A DNA stretch of 64,000 nt from Raphanus sativus. Taxonomy: Eukaryota > Streptophyta > Magnoliopsida > Brassicales > Brassicaceae. Where the stretch lies: NCBI RefSeq assembly GCF_000801105.2, contig NW_026615334.1, positions 62,001-126,000 of the forward strand, given 5' to 3'. The position numbers and the translations under genes were made by a program. Under the pieces are notes generated by a model. It did no database searches. It saw only the letters and a list, made by a program, of their open reading frames with translations, and was not told where the DNA came from. This document shows positions 1-12,023 of the stretch, one piece after another; within the stretch, counting starts at the first letter, position 1, and every line of letters begins with the position of its first letter.

Positions 1-431
1 CGAGAGTGCATAGTCTTACATCATATAGTCATTATAGAAGACTTTGGACGTTTCGGAAAATGATCGATGTACGAGTGCTCGGTCGCTATAGTGACCGAGC
101 TTTGTATGGAGCTCGGTTGCTATAGTGACCGAGCTTCGTATGGAGCTCGGTCACTATAGCGACCAAGCTTGTGTCTGAGCTCGGTCGCTCCGAGCTTGCG
201 ACCGAGCTTTGTATGATCCCTTAGTTGTTCCGCGATTACCAAGCCGCATCCTCGTGGTTTAACGATCTTTTGTTATCTCTGATGATCATGTTTTAACGAG
301 AACTTTGTTTAATCGCGAGAAACTTTTGCAAGGATACGATTTTTACGATTTCTTCTCGTAAAAATAATTGAAATCTTATTTTATCGAATGTTTCGATATT
401 AACTTCGTCGCGACGGTTTTTGACCCCAACA
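1..431 (-). mobile_element. Partial LTR of a Ty3/gypsy-like family ('LTR-C')
   Basis: The segment matches the distal part of the LTR at 42266-43256, including the shared end TTTTGACCCCAACA at 418-431. In the complete copy the primer-binding site lies on the minus strand, so the parent element is minus-oriented. Four units with a strict 34-bp period start at 77, 111, 145 and 179. Each carries the half-site GCTCGGTCGCTA followed by all or part of its reverse complement, which makes a palindrome of up to 24 bp. The left end lies outside the window. No coding sequence is seen. Confidence 0.7.
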
Positions 432-1250
432 GTTGACATGTTGATCCACTTTAGTATCTCTAGTACTTCTGCAGTTAGTAAATCTAAGACTGGTCTAAAG
501 AGTGGTTAGATGACAAGTAGTAAATCGAAATAGATCATCATCCCCTTCTTGAATCAGTAAAAACTTTTTTGAAAGCGTTTTAAATAAGACTCATAAAGTA
601 GATAATCGTTAGTAATCCCCCCAGATTTAAACTACACTGTCCCCAGTGTAAACACAGTCGGTGGTAAGGTGAAAATAATAAAGCATAAGTACGAAATGTA
701 AACAAGTAAGAACGATAACCTGCTCAGTGTCGATCGATACAATGAATTGATCGTCGATCATTGTTGATGAAGTGTTGTCGATCGATATCGAGCTGGTCTC
801 ATTAGTTGATGTGGTGAGCAATCGTCAACACTTGGATCTGGCCGGAATAGATGTTGATCAATTTAAATGTGTTGTCATCGGTCGTGGCAAATTTGGTTAT
901 GTCGATCGATATCGATTTCTTCTCGTCGGTCAATATTATGACAATCGTTTACTCGGGTCCCTATTCTAAATAGCTAATCTAAATTATAATATTAGTACGA
1001 CCTCCCCTAGACTTAAACAACACTGTTACCAGTGTTATACAATCTAAGTTTGGTGGAAGAATAAATCATAAGGACAATAATTAACAAGGAAAAACAATAT
1101 ACCTAACTTTGATGTGAATATTGACCAACACAGTTAAGTGGCGATCAATACTCTTGATGCTCTATCGATCAACACAATTAAGTGGAGATCGATCGATGCT
1201 ATTAATGCTCTGTCGACCAATGTTTGCAACCATCGGTCGATATTGGTATA
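432..1250 (-). mobile_element. Inverted fragment of an Athila-related (SID-type) element
   Basis: Read on the minus strand, 432-800 matches the 3' internal region of the SID element (compare 13555-13810 and 24540-24800). Two copies of a hairpin plus purine-rich motif module are present, at about 616-650 and 1000-1036. Both are followed by arrays of the RTCGATCRA core at 24-bp spacing (729/753/777; 853/877/901/925; 1140 to 1236). The fragment is cut at 1250 by the young Athila element, and its continuation resumes at 13176. The short open frames here are fortuitous. Confidence 0.65.
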
Positions 1251-2402
1251 TGATATATGGTGTTTTTCACATCATTGTACATACGTTTTCATTTGTTTCA
1301 AGTCACTAATTCGTGTCAGTCTAGTCCTTTTTGACCTTTTACAGGTCTGGAGTTAGCAGAAGAAAGAAGAGAAGGTGCCTGATGAAAAGAAGTCCTTTTG
1401 GAGCATTCCTGCGGAGAACACTCAAGAGAACAGTCCCGAGACTGATCTCTCTCAAGCGGAACAAGCAGACGGAGTGATCCGGTGATTGTTCCAGACAAAT
1501 ATGGAAACTCCTATTTCGGGAATTGAAGCCCTGTTGCCCTAATCTCTTTCCTTCTGATTGGCGCCTCCATATAAAACGCCACCTATCTATTTTCTATTTT
1601 TTTTTACGCTAGTTTTTACAAGAGAACACTGAGTATTTGCGATCTGCAACTTGTAAGGGAGAAGAACCAATCCTCTCATAGAGAAGATCATCTGAACCCT
1701 ATTGTTTCATACTCTGTTCTTATGCAATTTTATTCAGGATTTATGTCTTTGTCTATGTGCATCATGATCGAGTAGTGACCTTGCTCGCCTAGGGTTTTTA
1801 GGGTGTTGAGACATGAGCTAAACATAGATAAGCGATCCATAACTGTTCTTCATTCATACTGTTCTTACTGCTTTCATTAAACTGATCACTTGATGTTAGA
1901 TCACTAGTTCATCACCTAGTTAACCGCTTAGGATGATAACTTGACATGTATTGAATGAGCTTAGTATCCCTAATCAGCGAAAGTAGATATTAGGGTGGTA
2001 AGTGAACTGATCGGACCTGTTCTCTAAAGCTTGCAATCGATCCTCATCCCAACGACAGTTAGGTGGTGAGATCGATCTGCAAAGCGATCACTGCCACGAC
2101 AGTGGAGTGTTCCAGCTTAGTGATCCGAGTTCTAGAAAGCACTTCATCGCGCTTGAATAATTGTTTGGCTCCAATTCAACACCCAATGAAATACCCTAGG
2201 CTAGCTCTTGTTTAATTGAATCAATCTCGTGTTTATTTTGCTTGTTTACTATCGCCTATTTCAACCAAATCATATCTTCTTCTTAGCTTGATTCTGAAAC
2301 TTATAGAACTAGAGTGTAGACTGGTCCTCTGGATTTGAATCTCAAGTACTACAATTGCAACTGTTAACTTGGCAGTAGCAAGGATTCATTTTTAGTGTAT
2401 CA
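1251..2402 (+). repeat. 5' LTR of the Athila element
   Basis: TG...CA-bounded terminal repeat of 1152 bp, the same length as the 3' copy at 12024-13175. It supplies the promoter; a TATA box lies at 1570-1576. A 60-codon minus-strand frame is present in both LTR copies but has no coding features. Confidence 0.95.
1570..1576 (+). promoter_or_regulatory. Probable TATA box of the LTR promoter
   Basis: TATAAAA lies in the context CTCCATATAAAACGCC about 320 bp into the LTR. It is the best TATA match there and is repeated at 12343-12349 in the 3' LTR. Transcription would start about 30 bp downstream, which would define the U3/R boundary. Confidence 0.6.
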
Positions 2403-2407
2403 AGTTT

Positions 2408-2428
2408 TGGCGCCGTTGCGACGGGGAC
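2408..2428 (+). promoter_or_regulatory. Primer-binding site, tRNA-Asp type, with a 2-nt interruption
   Basis: Five bases after the LTR lies TGGCGCCGTTGC, then GA, then CGGGGA. Without the extra GA this would match the complement of the 3' end of plant tRNA-Asp(GTC), the primer usually used by Athila elements. The SID element at 18784 has the uninterrupted form with one substitution. Confidence 0.8.
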
Positions 2429-2519
2429 CAGATTTTTTACCTCTAATTTTCGGTTTCATATCTAGTCTAAGATATCTAACTCGTGTTATTTTCTTTGTTT
2501 CAGCTGATGATCCAGGTGC

Positions 2520-5500
2520 ATGACCAGTAGACATACTCGGAGCAACGCACAAGGACCATTACATCAGCTTTCTAACGAGGAACTAGCGAGATTGGAACGA
2601 CAGAACCGTCAACAGCCGAGATCAACGAACACCAACATGGGTGATCATCCAGATGATCTCACTGCTGCGTTTGCACTCATGCAACAGCAGATGCAGCAGA
2701 TGCAGCAGACGATCCAAGCGCAGCAAGCTGCTGCCGAGCAAGCTGCTCTGAATGCTGCGAACCAACAGGAGGGAGTGGTCCAGATCGGCCAGAGAAACTT
2801 ACTGCGTAATCTGCCCGCTACGCGATCTGCCATAACCCCTCCACCGTGCACAAGGCAAGACTTCGAGATCAAGCCAGCCTTGATAAGTCTAGTGCAAAGG
2901 AAGATCTTCAATGGGCTTCCTGCTGAGATACCGATGGACCACATCGAGCACTTTGAGAAGATGTGTGGTTTCACTAAAGCGAATGGAGTACCACCCGATT
3001 ACATCAAGTGTACTCTGTTCCCTTTCTCTCTTGATGGGAAAGCTGCTCGCTGGCTTGATTCACTACCCACCGGATCACTCACCACTTGGGAACAAGTCCG
3101 AGAAGCTTTCTTAAGCCACTTCTACACGAAATCGAAGACAGCAGCTCTGAGACAGAAGATCGTGACCTTCAAACAGCTGGTAGACGAGCCGTTCTGTGAT
3201 GCTTGGGAGCGATTCAATGTCTACCGCAGAGAATGCCCACATCACGGTTTTGAGGAAGACTATCTGCTGGGAGTGTTCTACGATGGAGTAGGCTGGGAGT
3301 ACAGGAACGCTTTGAACTCAGCCAGTAAAGGAGATTTCATGACTCAGTCCACTCAAGGTGCATTCGAGTTGATTGAGAACATGGCCTCAAGCTCAGCTGA
3401 CAATAACCGCGAGACTGATCGCACTCAGAAGGTGAAGAGCATCGACAACAGCAAGATTGATGAGCTCTCTGCCAAAGTCGACCAGCTGATTAAGAGTAAC
3501 CAGAACCAAGTCTTCATCATGGAAGAATCCCCACAGGATAAAGCTACCGCAGAAGGCACATCAGAGGCAGATCAGTCGGCTGAGGATCAGCATGAAGTGA
3601 GTTATGTGAATGGGCAAGGATGGCAGTTCAAGAACTATCACCCGAACCCTAACGTGAGGAACAATCCCCACCTGTTCAATGCCCCTAAACCAGACGATAA
3701 AGCTCAAGGGAACCAAGGTCAGAACAGTGGATATCAAAGGCCTTATGGCAATCAGGGAAGAACCTTTGTCCTTAACCCAGCTCAGAATGCTCAGTTCCAC
3801 AGCCAGAAACAGCCGGTTAATCAGCAAGCTGCACAACCGACTCAGACTGCTCCGCATGATGACATGAAGAGTCTCGCCAATATGATGAGCCAGCTGCTCC
3901 AAGGACAGCAGATCCAAGGGAAAGCACTGAACCAGGTCACAAACGACATCAACACCAGGATGAATCATATGTTCAATGACCTGAGTGTGAAGTATGACAA
4001 TGTCTCAAGCCATATGAGACAGATGGATATTCAGATTGCTCAGACTGCTGAGAACGTGAAGAGACAGCAAGGAACTCTCCCTGGGAAAACAGACAAGAAC
4101 CCCAAGGAGTGCAATGCAGTAGGGTTGAGGAGTGGAAAGCAACTGCCTGATCTAGACCCCAGGAGATTCACATCGGCTGAGAAAGGAAAGCAGAAGGAGT
4201 CGGATCAGCCATCTAAAGCTGTACCCACAGGTGAGGATGATGCAGAACAACCTACTGAGACTGTTCCGACGGAAGCAGAGCGACCCGCTGGGGTTGTTCC
4301 ACCGACTGCAGCGCCTTCTCCTGCTCGTCAGTATGTGCCAAAAGTTCCTTACCCTGTTCCAGCTAAGGCTACACGCAAGGATAAGGAAGAGATGAAGTGC
4401 AGGAAGATGTTAGAAGACCTAACTGTCAAGCTCCCTCTGATGAGTGCGATCCAGATGATACCATCCATGCGCAGCTTTGTCAAAGGACTGATCTCTGGGA
4501 AGATATCTGATGACAATGAGTTCATGATTGTCTCTAAGGAGTGCAGCGCGGTGCTCCAGAACAGAAGGATCAAGAAGATGGGTGATCCGGGAAAGTTTGT
4601 TCTCTCGGTTCAGATTGGGAGAACACTTTTCTCATGCTCATTGGTCGATCTAGGGTCGAGCATAAACCTCATGCCATACACTGTGGCTAAGCGCCTTGGA
4701 TACTCGGACTTCAAGCCTACCAAGATGTCCCTAGTGTTTGCTGATCGATCTGTCAAGTCTCCAGTTGGGATCCTAGAGGATCTTCAAGTTCTGGTCGGAA
4801 ACACCCTTGTTCCTGCCGATTTCGTTGTTCTGGAAGTTGAGGAAGATTCCAATGATCCCCTGATCCTAGGCAGACCATTCCTCTGCACCGTTGGAGCTAT
4901 CATTGATGTCCGACAAGGGAAGATCGATCTCCACCTTGGAGATATTGTGATGAAGTTTGAGATGGATCAGATGCTCAAGAAGCCGATGCTGGATGGACAA
5001 ACCTTCACTGTCCAAGAAGATGGTGATCCCCTAGAGCCGCATGAAGGTATGATCGAGGAGATTCTCACCGAGGATCCACTTGAACTCGCCTTAGTCAGAG
5101 CTGAAGCCGAGCAAAGCTTGGAGAGTGTTGATGCTGATGCCTATGCCAAGATCCTGGATTCAGCCAGGAGTATGGAGAGGATGGTGGCGAATCTAAGTCT
5201 AGGGGAGAACAGTGACTCCAGCACATCAACTGGAACAACCACGCCTCAGAACCCGACTGTTCCGGCAGCTCAGCCCGATGACTCATGGAGCGAGCTGAAA
5301 GCTCCAAAGGTAGAGCTCAAATCCCTTCCCAAGGGACTCAGGTATGCATTTCTTGGACCCAACTCCACATATCCTGTCATTGTGAATGCTGACCTGAACA
5401 ATGCAGAGACTGCTCTGCTTTTGTGTGAGCTGAGGAAATATCGTAAGGCTTTAGGTTACTCTCTAGCTGACATACCTGGCATTTCACCTGATCTGTGCAT

Positions 5501-8288
5501 GCATAGAATACACCTGGAAGATGAATCGATGACTTCTGTAGAACATCAGAGGAGGTTAAACCCGAATCTAAAAGATGTTGTAAAGAAAGAGATAATGAAA
5601 CTTCTAGAAGCAGGTGTGATCTATGCGATCTCTGACAGTAAGTGGGTTAGTCCCGTGCATGTAGTACCTAAGAAAGGTGGGATCACTGTTGTAACCAATG
5701 AAAAGAATGAATTGATCCCCACTAGAACAGTTACTGGTCATCGCATGTGCATTGATTTTCGTAAATTGAATGCTGCGACTCGTAAGGATCACTTCCCGCT
5801 TCCTTTTATTGATCAAATGCTTGAGAGATTGGCTAACCACCCTTACTATTGCTTTTTAGATGGTTATTCAGGTTTCTTTCAGATTCCCATCCACCCAGAT
5901 GATCAGGAGAAGACGACGTTCACATGCCCTTATGGAACATATGCATACAGGAGGATGCCATTCGGCTTGTGCAATGCTCCAGCGACCTTCCAGCGATGCA
6001 TGATGTCAATTTTTACTGATCTGATCGAAGACATAATGGAGGTTTTCATGGACGATTTCAGCGTCTATGGAAGCTCCTTTCATGTCTGTTTGTCAAATTT
6101 GTGCAGGGTACTGAAGCGATGCGAGGAGAAGCATTTGGTGCTGAACTGGGAGAAATGCCACTTCATGGTGAGAGATGGGATTGTTCTGGGACACAAGATA
6201 TCCGAGAAAGGCATTGAGGTGGACAAGGCAAAGATCGAGGTCATGATGAGTCTGCAACCACCAACTTCAGTGAAGGGAATCAGGAGTTTCTTGGGACACG
6301 CTGGTTTCTACAGGAGGTTCATCCAAGACTTCTCTAAGATCGCGAGACCACTCACTCGGTTGCTCTGCAAGGAAGCTCAGTTTGCCTTTGACAGTGACTG
6401 CTTAGCCGCATTCCACACAATCAAGGGAGCTCTAGTCAGTGCACCAGTTGTCCAACCTCCAGACTGGGATCTCCCTTTTGAGATCATGACAGATGCAAGT
6501 GATTTTGCAGTGGGAGCAGTCCTTGGACAGCGTAAAGACAAGAAGCTTCACGTGATCTACTATGCAAGCAGAACTTTGGATGAAGCTCAATGCCGATACG
6601 CAACCACAGAGAAGGAGCTCCTTGCCATCGTGTTCGCTTTTGAGAAGTTCAGATCCTATCTTGTTGGATCAAAGGTGATTGTGCACACAGACCACGCGGC
6701 TCTCAAGTACCTGCTCACGAAGAAGGATGCTAAACCACGGCTCTTAAGATGGATTCTATTGCTCCAAGAGTTCGATCTAGAGATAAGAGACAAGAAGGGG
6801 GTTGATAACGGAGTGGCAGATCATCTCTCCAGGATGAAAGTGTCGGATGAGACAGTTCTTGATGTGGAACAACCGATGGAGTACGTCAATGCGATTGGTC
6901 TGCGCAACATGGAGCAGTCGTTCCCTGCCATTAAGGACTGCTCCCGCGTAGAAGGAGCATTCGTAGCAGTAATCCAGAAGGAGTACCCGACCCTCCCATG
7001 GTTTGCTGAGATTGCCAACTTCTTGGCAGCTGATAAAGAGCCCTTGAGGTTCACTGGGAATGAGAAGAAGAAATTTCTGAGGGAGGCAAGGCACTACTTC
7101 TGGGATGAGCCGTATCTCTATCGGCAAGGCAAGGATGGAATCTTCAGGAGATGTGTTCCAGAGGCTGATATTCCAGGGATCCTTCACCACTGCCATGGTT
7201 CCTCTTATGCTGGTCACTTTGCCACCTTCAAGACTGTTTCCAAGATCCTCCAAGCCGGTTTCTGGTGGCCCACCATGTTCAGAGATGCTCACGCCTTCAT
7301 ATCTCGATGCAATTCATGCCAAAGGATGGGGAGTATAAGCAAGAGAAACGAGATGCCTCAGAACTATATCTTGGAGGTTGAAGTGTTCGATTGTTGGGGG
7401 ATCGATTTCATGGGACCTTTCCCAGTCTCTCACAAGAATGAGTACATCCTAGTTGCTGTGGACTATGTCTCCAAGTGGGTGGAAGCAATTGCTAGTCCAA
7501 CCAATGATGCACGAGTTGTGACCAAGATGTTCACCTCCATCATCTTTCCAAGATTTGGAGTGCCTAGAGTTGTTATAAGCGATGGTGGAACTCACTTTAT
7601 CAACAAGTTGTTCCAAGGATTGTTGAGCAAGAATGGTGTGAAACACAAGGTTGCAACCGCCTATCATCCTCAAACAAGTGGTCAAGTGGAAGTTTCCAAC
7701 AGAGAGATCAAGAACATCCTCCAGAAAACTGTCAACACCACCCGCAAGGATTGGTCCCTTAAGCTTGACGATGCTCTCTGGGCATACAGAACAGCCTACA
7801 AGACCCCTTTAGGGACTACTCCCTATCATCTGGTCTATGGCAAGGCGTGCCACCTACCTGTTGAGCTAGAGTACAAGGCAGCTTGGGCTGTCAAACTACT
7901 CAACTTCGACATCAAACCTGCCAAGGAGAGGCGAACCATTCAGATCCACGAGCTGGAGGAGATCAGGCATCTGGCCTATGAGAGTTCCAAGATCTACAAG
8001 GAAAAGACCAAGGCGTTCCACGACAAGCGGATCATCAGCAGAAGCTTTGCTCCGAACGACCAGGTCTTACTCTTCAATTCACGGGTTAAGCTGTTCCCTG
8101 GAAAGCTTAAATCTAGATGGTCGGGACCTTTCACCATTAAGGAGGTTCGTCCCTATGGAGCTGTTGTGTTGCTGGACACAAGAGGAGGAGAATTTGTTGT
8201 CAATGGTCAGCGTCTCAAGCCATATCTTGCTGACACAACAATCGCTGAAGGTGTAGAGATACCCTTGAGCGATCCCCCTCGAGCCTAA
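2520..8288 (+). CDS. Athila Gag-Pol polyprotein (Gag, protease, RT, RNase H, integrase)
   Basis: One uninterrupted 1922-aa frame makes the particle protein and all replication enzymes. A Gln-rich coiled-coil-like stretch lies near residues 53-75 and the retrotransposon Gag core at about 139-290. I see no CCHC zinc knuckle. The protease active site is D710-L-G-S-S. Reverse transcriptase covers about 1042-1205, with F1176-M-D-D as the YxDD-box equivalent. RNase H starts at about 1318, with TDAS at D1325. The integrase HHCC zinc domain starts near H1556, and the core triad is D1629, D1688 and E1724 (D-58-D-35-E). A GPF-type C-terminal module follows; there is no chromodomain, as expected for Athila. 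Gag and Pol share one frame, so no frameshift sets their ratio. All catalytic residues checked are present, so the protein is probably functional. The start is the first ATG, 117 bp after the LTR. Confidence 0.95.
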   Translation: MTSRHTRSNAQGPLHQLSNEELARLERQNRQQPRSTNTNMGDHPDDLTAAFALMQQQMQQMQQTIQAQQAAAEQAALNAANQQEGVVQIGQRNLLRNLPATRSAITPPPCTRQDFEIKPALISLVQRKIFNGLPAEIPMDHIEHFEKMCGFTKANGVPPDYIKCTLFPFSLDGKAARWLDSLPTGSLTTWEQVREAFLSHFYTKSKTAALRQKIVTFKQLVDEPFCDAWERFNVYRRECPHHGFEEDYLLGVFYDGVGWEYRNALNSASKGDFMTQSTQGAFELIENMASSSADNNRETDRTQKVKSIDNSKIDELSAKVDQLIKSNQNQVFIMEESPQDKATAEGTSEADQSAEDQHEVSYVNGQGWQFKNYHPNPNVRNNPHLFNAPKPDDKAQGNQGQNSGYQRPYGNQGRTFVLNPAQNAQFHSQKQPVNQQAAQPTQTAPHDDMKSLANMMSQLLQGQQIQGKALNQVTNDINTRMNHMFNDLSVKYDNVSSHMRQMDIQIAQTAENVKRQQGTLPGKTDKNPKECNAVGLRSGKQLPDLDPRRFTSAEKGKQKESDQPSKAVPTGEDDAEQPTETVPTEAERPAGVVPPTAAPSPARQYVPKVPYPVPAKATRKDKEEMKCRKMLEDLTVKLPLMSAIQMIPSMRSFVKGLISGKISDDNEFMIVSKECSAVLQNRRIKKMGDPGKFVLSVQIGRTLFSCSLVDLGSSINLMPYTVAKRLGYSDFKPTKMSLVFADRSVKSPVGILEDLQVLVGNTLVPADFVVLEVEEDSNDPLILGRPFLCTVGAIIDVRQGKIDLHLGDIVMKFEMDQMLKKPMLDGQTFTVQEDGDPLEPHEGMIEEILTEDPLELALVRAEAEQSLESVDADAYAKILDSARSMERMVANLSLGENSDSSTSTGTTTPQNPTVPAAQPDDSWSELKAPKVELKSLPKGLRYAFLGPNSTYPVIVNADLNNAETALLLCELRKYRKALGYSLADIPGISPDLCMHRIHLEDESMTSVEHQRRLNPNLKDVVKKEIMKLLEAGVIYAISDSKWVSPVHVVPKKGGITVVTNEKNELIPTRTVTGHRMCIDFRKLNAATRKDHFPLPFIDQMLERLANHPYYCFLDGYSGFFQIPIHPDDQEKTTFTCPYGTYAYRRMPFGLCNAPATFQRCMMSIFTDLIEDIMEVFMDDFSVYGSSFHVCLSNLCRVLKRCEEKHLVLNWEKCHFMVRDGIVLGHKISEKGIEVDKAKIEVMMSLQPPTSVKGIRSFLGHAGFYRRFIQDFSKIARPLTRLLCKEAQFAFDSDCLAAFHTIKGALVSAPVVQPPDWDLPFEIMTDASDFAVGAVLGQRKDKKLHVIYYASRTLDEAQCRYATTEKELLAIVFAFEKFRSYLVGSKVIVHTDHAALKYLLTKKDAKPRLLRWILLLQEFDLEIRDKKGVDNGVADHLSRMKVSDETVLDVEQPMEYVNAIGLRNMEQSFPAIKDCSRVEGAFVAVIQKEYPTLPWFAEIANFLAADKEPLRFTGNEKKKFLREARHYFWDEPYLYRQGKDGIFRRCVPEADIPGILHHCHGSSYAGHFATFKTVSKILQAGFWWPTMFRDAHAFISRCNSCQRMGSISKRNEMPQNYILEVEVFDCWGIDFMGPFPVSHKNEYILVAVDYVSKWVEAIASPTNDARVVTKMFTSIIFPRFGVPRVVISDGGTHFINKLFQGLLSKNGVKHKVATAYHPQTSGQVEVSNREIKNILQKTVNTTRKDWSLKLDDALWAYRTAYKTPLGTTPYHLVYGKACHLPVELEYKAAWAVKLLNFDIKPAKERRTIQIHELEEIRHLAYESSKIYKEKTKAFHDKRIISRSFAPNDQVLLFNSRVKLFPGKLKSRWSGPFTIKEVRPYGAVVLLDTRGGEFVVNGQRLKPYLADTTIAEGVEIPLSDPPRA

Positions 8289-9068
8289 TCGGCTCATTGA
8301 AGTCAAGCTAGTGACAGAAAACAAGCGCTTGGTGGGAGGCAACCCACTGGTGAGTGTAAATATTGTTTTCTCTTTGTCTTTTTCTTTCTAGGAACTAACT
8401 TGCAGGTTGAAAAATCAAGAAAATTCGAGAGCACTCCAGGAGAGCACTCCAGCGGTTGTTCCGCCGATTGCTCCAGGTAAGTTCTCGAACAAAAAAATAA
8501 TAATAAAAAAAAAAAATAAAAAAAAAAGAAGGGGAAGCGGTTTTAATTGGTTTTTAAAGCCCAAACATTCCACTTCCCCACTTCATCTCTCTCGCCGCAC
8601 AACCCCCCCTTAGAACCCTAAAATCGCGAACTCATCTATCTCTCTTTCTCTTCGATTTTGGTTCTAACCTCTTGGAATTTTCTTGAGATTGGGTTGTTCT
8701 GCAGGATTCACCTCTCCACTCAAGGTAATCGGACAAGAACTCTCCCCCTCTTTGCGCATGCAAATCGCGAATTGGGAGTGATTTCTTGAATCCTCTTTTT
8801 CCCTTATGCTTGCGATTTCTTCCTAGATTGTAGCTCTTGATAGCATATTTGCTACTAGGATTGAATTCATGGTTGATTTTGAATGGAATGAGAACCGATT
8901 GTTGCTTGTACTTATTGGCCTTTGCGATTCCTGTTGTTGAGATTGAGGCTTGTGTAGGTTGTCTAGTAATCGATGGACTTGAGTAGAAAAAGAAGATTGG
9001 ATTGTTCCATCGTTTCTAGAACAACCAACGAACTGTGCTGATATTGGGATTTCGTTTTTGTCTTGCAG
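8289..9068 (+). other. Spacer between gag-pol and ORF2, with splice-like signals
   Basis: Non-coding. At 8333-8346 TGGG and CCCA flank AGGCAA, a motif nearly repeated in the SID element at 24303-24316. A good splice-donor sequence, GTGAGT, starts at 8350. Candidate acceptors follow, ending with a pyrimidine-rich TTTTGTCTTGCAG at 9056-9068. An A-rich stretch covers 8490-8530. The layout suggests a spliced subgenomic mRNA for ORF2. Confidence 0.55.
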
Positions 9069-10484
9069 ATGCCTCCAAAGATGCGGAACGCAAGAGCCAC
9101 CAAGAGCACGTCTTCTCCAGCCGCGAGTGCTCCACCTGGGTACCCGTGGCCGAACAAGACTGAGGGAGCGCCCATAGACCTTAATGATCCGATGCTCCTT
9201 GACTTCAACGTCGAGGGATGGGACAAGGAGTCGGCAGCGATATACAACAAGCTCCTCCTAGCAGAGATCTTGCCCACGCGGTTCGTGAACCAGCAAACAC
9301 TAGGCGATCTAGGCCTTGACACTGAGGTGTTCGACACAATGCAGGCTATGGGAATCATGCCTCTCTGCTACCAAGCTCAGGTTCTCTACCCCGACTTGGT
9401 CAGGCAAGTGCTCGCGACATGCAAGATCACTTACCAGAACCCCAATGCGCCTACGTACGAGAACTGCTTCTTCTCCTTCATGGCTGATGGCAAGTTCTGC
9501 ACCATCTCTCTCGACGACCTGAACTCGCTATTCGAGATTGCAGACACGCCAAAGGGGGTTTCAGTGGAAAGGAAGTTCAAACCGGCAGACACCTTTTGGG
9601 ATCTCATTGCAGCCGGCAAGTTCACTTCTCGCAAGGCCTATCAGTCACAGATCCGGAATCCTGCTATCCGGATCATCGCCAAAATTGTGTCCAATGTGCT
9701 GTTCGCGAAGGAGTACACGTCCAAGATCACAAATGGAGAGCTCCAGGTCCTCTACACTGGACTTGAGGACGAGATGCGCAGAGAGAACATCACCCCGATC
9801 CAGGAAGTCAAGACCAACCCGGGGTTTCATCTCATCTCCATGATCGCTGACCGCAAGGACACACTTGTTCGGACTGATGATAAGAAGGATCGTTGCGGCA
9901 GTCTGCTCACACCATTGTTCCAGCACTTCAACATTAACCTCAGCTCGTACACGGTCGTCTCTGAGATGGAGTACATCGATACTCCTTACCTGATCGCATG
10001 CCACATCCTGCGCGACGAGACCACCTACAAGTTCCAGGATAAAGAAGGGAACCCTCTGTACTGCAAGCTCCCTATGCCTGGGTTCACAGACTTCTTATCC
10101 TTGGAGAACATTGTGTTCTCACTCGATGAAGAGCACCTCTGCGATGATCCAAAGGCACCGGCTCAGCACGATGATGAAGACATGGATGATGTGGAGCATG
10201 TGACTCCACCGGCTGATGGTGAGTATGACCTGGAGGACTTCACCGATGTGACTGATGATCACGCCTACAGACGCTGGATGGTTGAGTCCCAGAAGAAGAA
10301 CAACAGCCTCATGAAGAGGATACTCAGGGCAATCACAGGCGGCTGCATTGGAGCGCAGGAGGAGCGTACACCGCAGAGAACAAGGCGCCCAGGCAAGGAA
10401 CCAGCAGGCACATCGACTGGGGGAGTGAGACTGCCAAGGAACAGGAGGACAGCTGGTCACTCCGGTAGCGGCGATTCAGACTGA
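9069..10484 (+). CDS. Athila second ORF (ATHILA ORF1-like protein in the env position)
   Basis: The frame encodes 471 aa from the ATG at 9069, which follows a CAG splice-acceptor-like triplet directly. An in-frame TTG six bases upstream is not a credible start. The protein resembles the conserved plant Athila protein annotated as 'Arabidopsis retrotransposon ORF-1' (Pfam ATHILA family); its role is unknown. I see a Pro/Ala-rich start, a globular middle (about residues 40-350), an acidic stretch near 365-395 (DDEDMDD) and a basic Arg/Gly/Thr-rich tail. There is no clear signal peptide or membrane segment, so 'env-like' is positional only. The frame is intact, as expected in so young an element. 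The family call rests on recognition rather than a search. Confidence 0.75.
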   Translation: MPPKMRNARATKSTSSPAASAPPGYPWPNKTEGAPIDLNDPMLLDFNVEGWDKESAAIYNKLLLAEILPTRFVNQQTLGDLGLDTEVFDTMQAMGIMPLCYQAQVLYPDLVRQVLATCKITYQNPNAPTYENCFFSFMADGKFCTISLDDLNSLFEIADTPKGVSVERKFKPADTFWDLIAAGKFTSRKAYQSQIRNPAIRIIAKIVSNVLFAKEYTSKITNGELQVLYTGLEDEMRRENITPIQEVKTNPGFHLISMIADRKDTLVRTDDKKDRCGSLLTPLFQHFNINLSSYTVVSEMEYIDTPYLIACHILRDETTYKFQDKEGNPLYCKLPMPGFTDFLSLENIVFSLDEEHLCDDPKAPAQHDDEDMDDVEHVTPPADGEYDLEDFTDVTDDHAYRRWMVESQKKNNSLMKRILRAITGGCIGAQEERTPQRTRRPGKEPAGTSTGGVRLPRNRRTAGHSGSGDSD

Positions 10485-11372
10485 GTCCGAAAGGACTATT
10501 TCTATCCCTTGTCTTATCCATCTGAACTATTTATTTTTTTTCCTTGTTATTTGCTTCTGTTTGGTTTGTTTCAGCTTCTTCTGATTTATTTTCACAACCA
10601 GGGATGGTGTGAACTAAGTCTGGGGGAGCGATGTACTATATTCGCTTGTGTGCTTTTTCGAGTCAGTCCTTGTGTCATTTTTATGTTTTTATCGAGTCAG
10701 TTTTCTTTTTAGGATCGAGTCAGTCAAAAACTATTGTGGGAATCAGGACCTTATTTGTGATGCTCTTTAACCACCTCGTGCTTTAACCTTCTTATTCAGT
10801 GACCTTAGCAGTGATGAAAGACCCACACATGGACCTGGAACACCCTGACTTATCTCATTTGACACTCCAGAAGTTCTATACCGATCAGGTTACATTGGAC
10901 AGACTTAACTCCACTTTATCTGAACCTAATCTGGACTCTAATTCTTCTTGACATGGGCACTAGATCAGGGTAGAATGAGAACTACACTCAGGACTTCTTA
11001 TCCAATTTTTATATCCATCTTGCTGTTCCTGAGTGGCTAGCTCATCTTTAGCTAGTTCCCACCTTGAACCCTGACCTTTAATTCCACCCTCATGCAATTG
11101 CTTTTTAGTACTTTATGTGCAGATATGTGCAAAAAGGTCGGAGAGGAAAGGATCGACGCAGTTCTTACTCATCAATGCTCACACAGTGGAACCAGGCAGA
11201 ACAACCGGAGTGCTTGTTCCGATACGTAAGGGAACAACCGAGGTGCCTATTCCGATACCATGGAGAACAACGAGAAGTAAGTGGCTAGAACAGATCAGAA
11301 TGAATCACCAGTGGCATCATGTACATCACTTGTTACCTCCTTGTTCGTCACCCCAGCATTTTGTAATTCAGG

Positions 11373-11423
<51 letters not shown>

Positions 11424-12023
11424 TGCTTTGATTTATTGGTGACGAGAAGGGGAAGAATTTATGATGCATGCCACTGGGGAAGTTGAGAAAGTAACGGTGG
11501 TTTCAGTGAAGTGATCTGAAGGGGAAGTTGAATCGCGCAGAGCAGTCTTATGATCGATCTATCGGAGAGCAGTCCGATCAGCAGAGATGAGTAAGGACTG
11601 TGGACCTCAATGGAGCCGTCCTCTCACGACCATTTTGTGCGATATCCTGCACCAGCTCTTGGTAAACCCTAAACACTCTTGAACTCCACCATAAAAGTTA
11701 GCCTGTTCTATACCTAGCCCGTTCTCTCTGAGTAGAGCCTGTGACAAGAAGCTCACGCTGATCTTAATTGAACATAAGGAGTTTTGTCTCGAAAGTGTTG
11801 CCTTTTCAGGTTAAGATGTAGAGTAAGGAGCTGATCTTTGAACAGCGATCAGGGGGTTCTCAGTAAGTGTGTGTGGTCCTAATCTACAGCTTGTATGGTT
11901 CAGAGATTTGTGGTAAGAGTATGGTTGCTGAGAATAAGCGAGTTCCCACGCTTTCAAACCTTTCTCCCTGTTCTTGGTACTTGCCTTGTTCGAGGACAAA
12001 CAAGGATCTAAGTCTGGGGGAAT
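10485..12023 (+). other. 3' internal spacer of the Athila element, with hairpin, internal PPT-like tract and A43
   Basis: No convincing gene. At 10593-10611 a hairpin (CAC-A-ACCA, loop GGGA, TGGTGTG) is followed by AAGTCTGGGGGAG at 10616-10628, a near copy of the true PPT about 1.4 kb downstream. An uninterrupted run of 43 A lies at 11376-11418. Repeated short motifs containing 'gaacaacgga' occur around 11190-11300. The PPT ends the region. Confidence 0.7.
12012..12023 (+). promoter_or_regulatory. Polypurine tract of the Athila element
   Basis: GTCTGGGGGAAT abuts the 3' LTR start at 12024. It is the expected primer site for plus-strand DNA synthesis. Confidence 0.85.

Noticed and set aside
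1316..1498. A 60-codon minus-strand frame, identical at 12089-12271
   Set aside because: It lies in both LTR copies and is conserved only because the LTRs are; it has no start context or domain.
2645..8342. Many open frames on both strands inside gag-pol
   Set aside because: They overlap the 1922-aa frame with its complete domain order and are shadows of it.
9069..10484. Calling the Athila ORF2 a true viral envelope protein
   Set aside because: No signal peptide, fusion peptide or transmembrane segment is visible; only its position is env-like.
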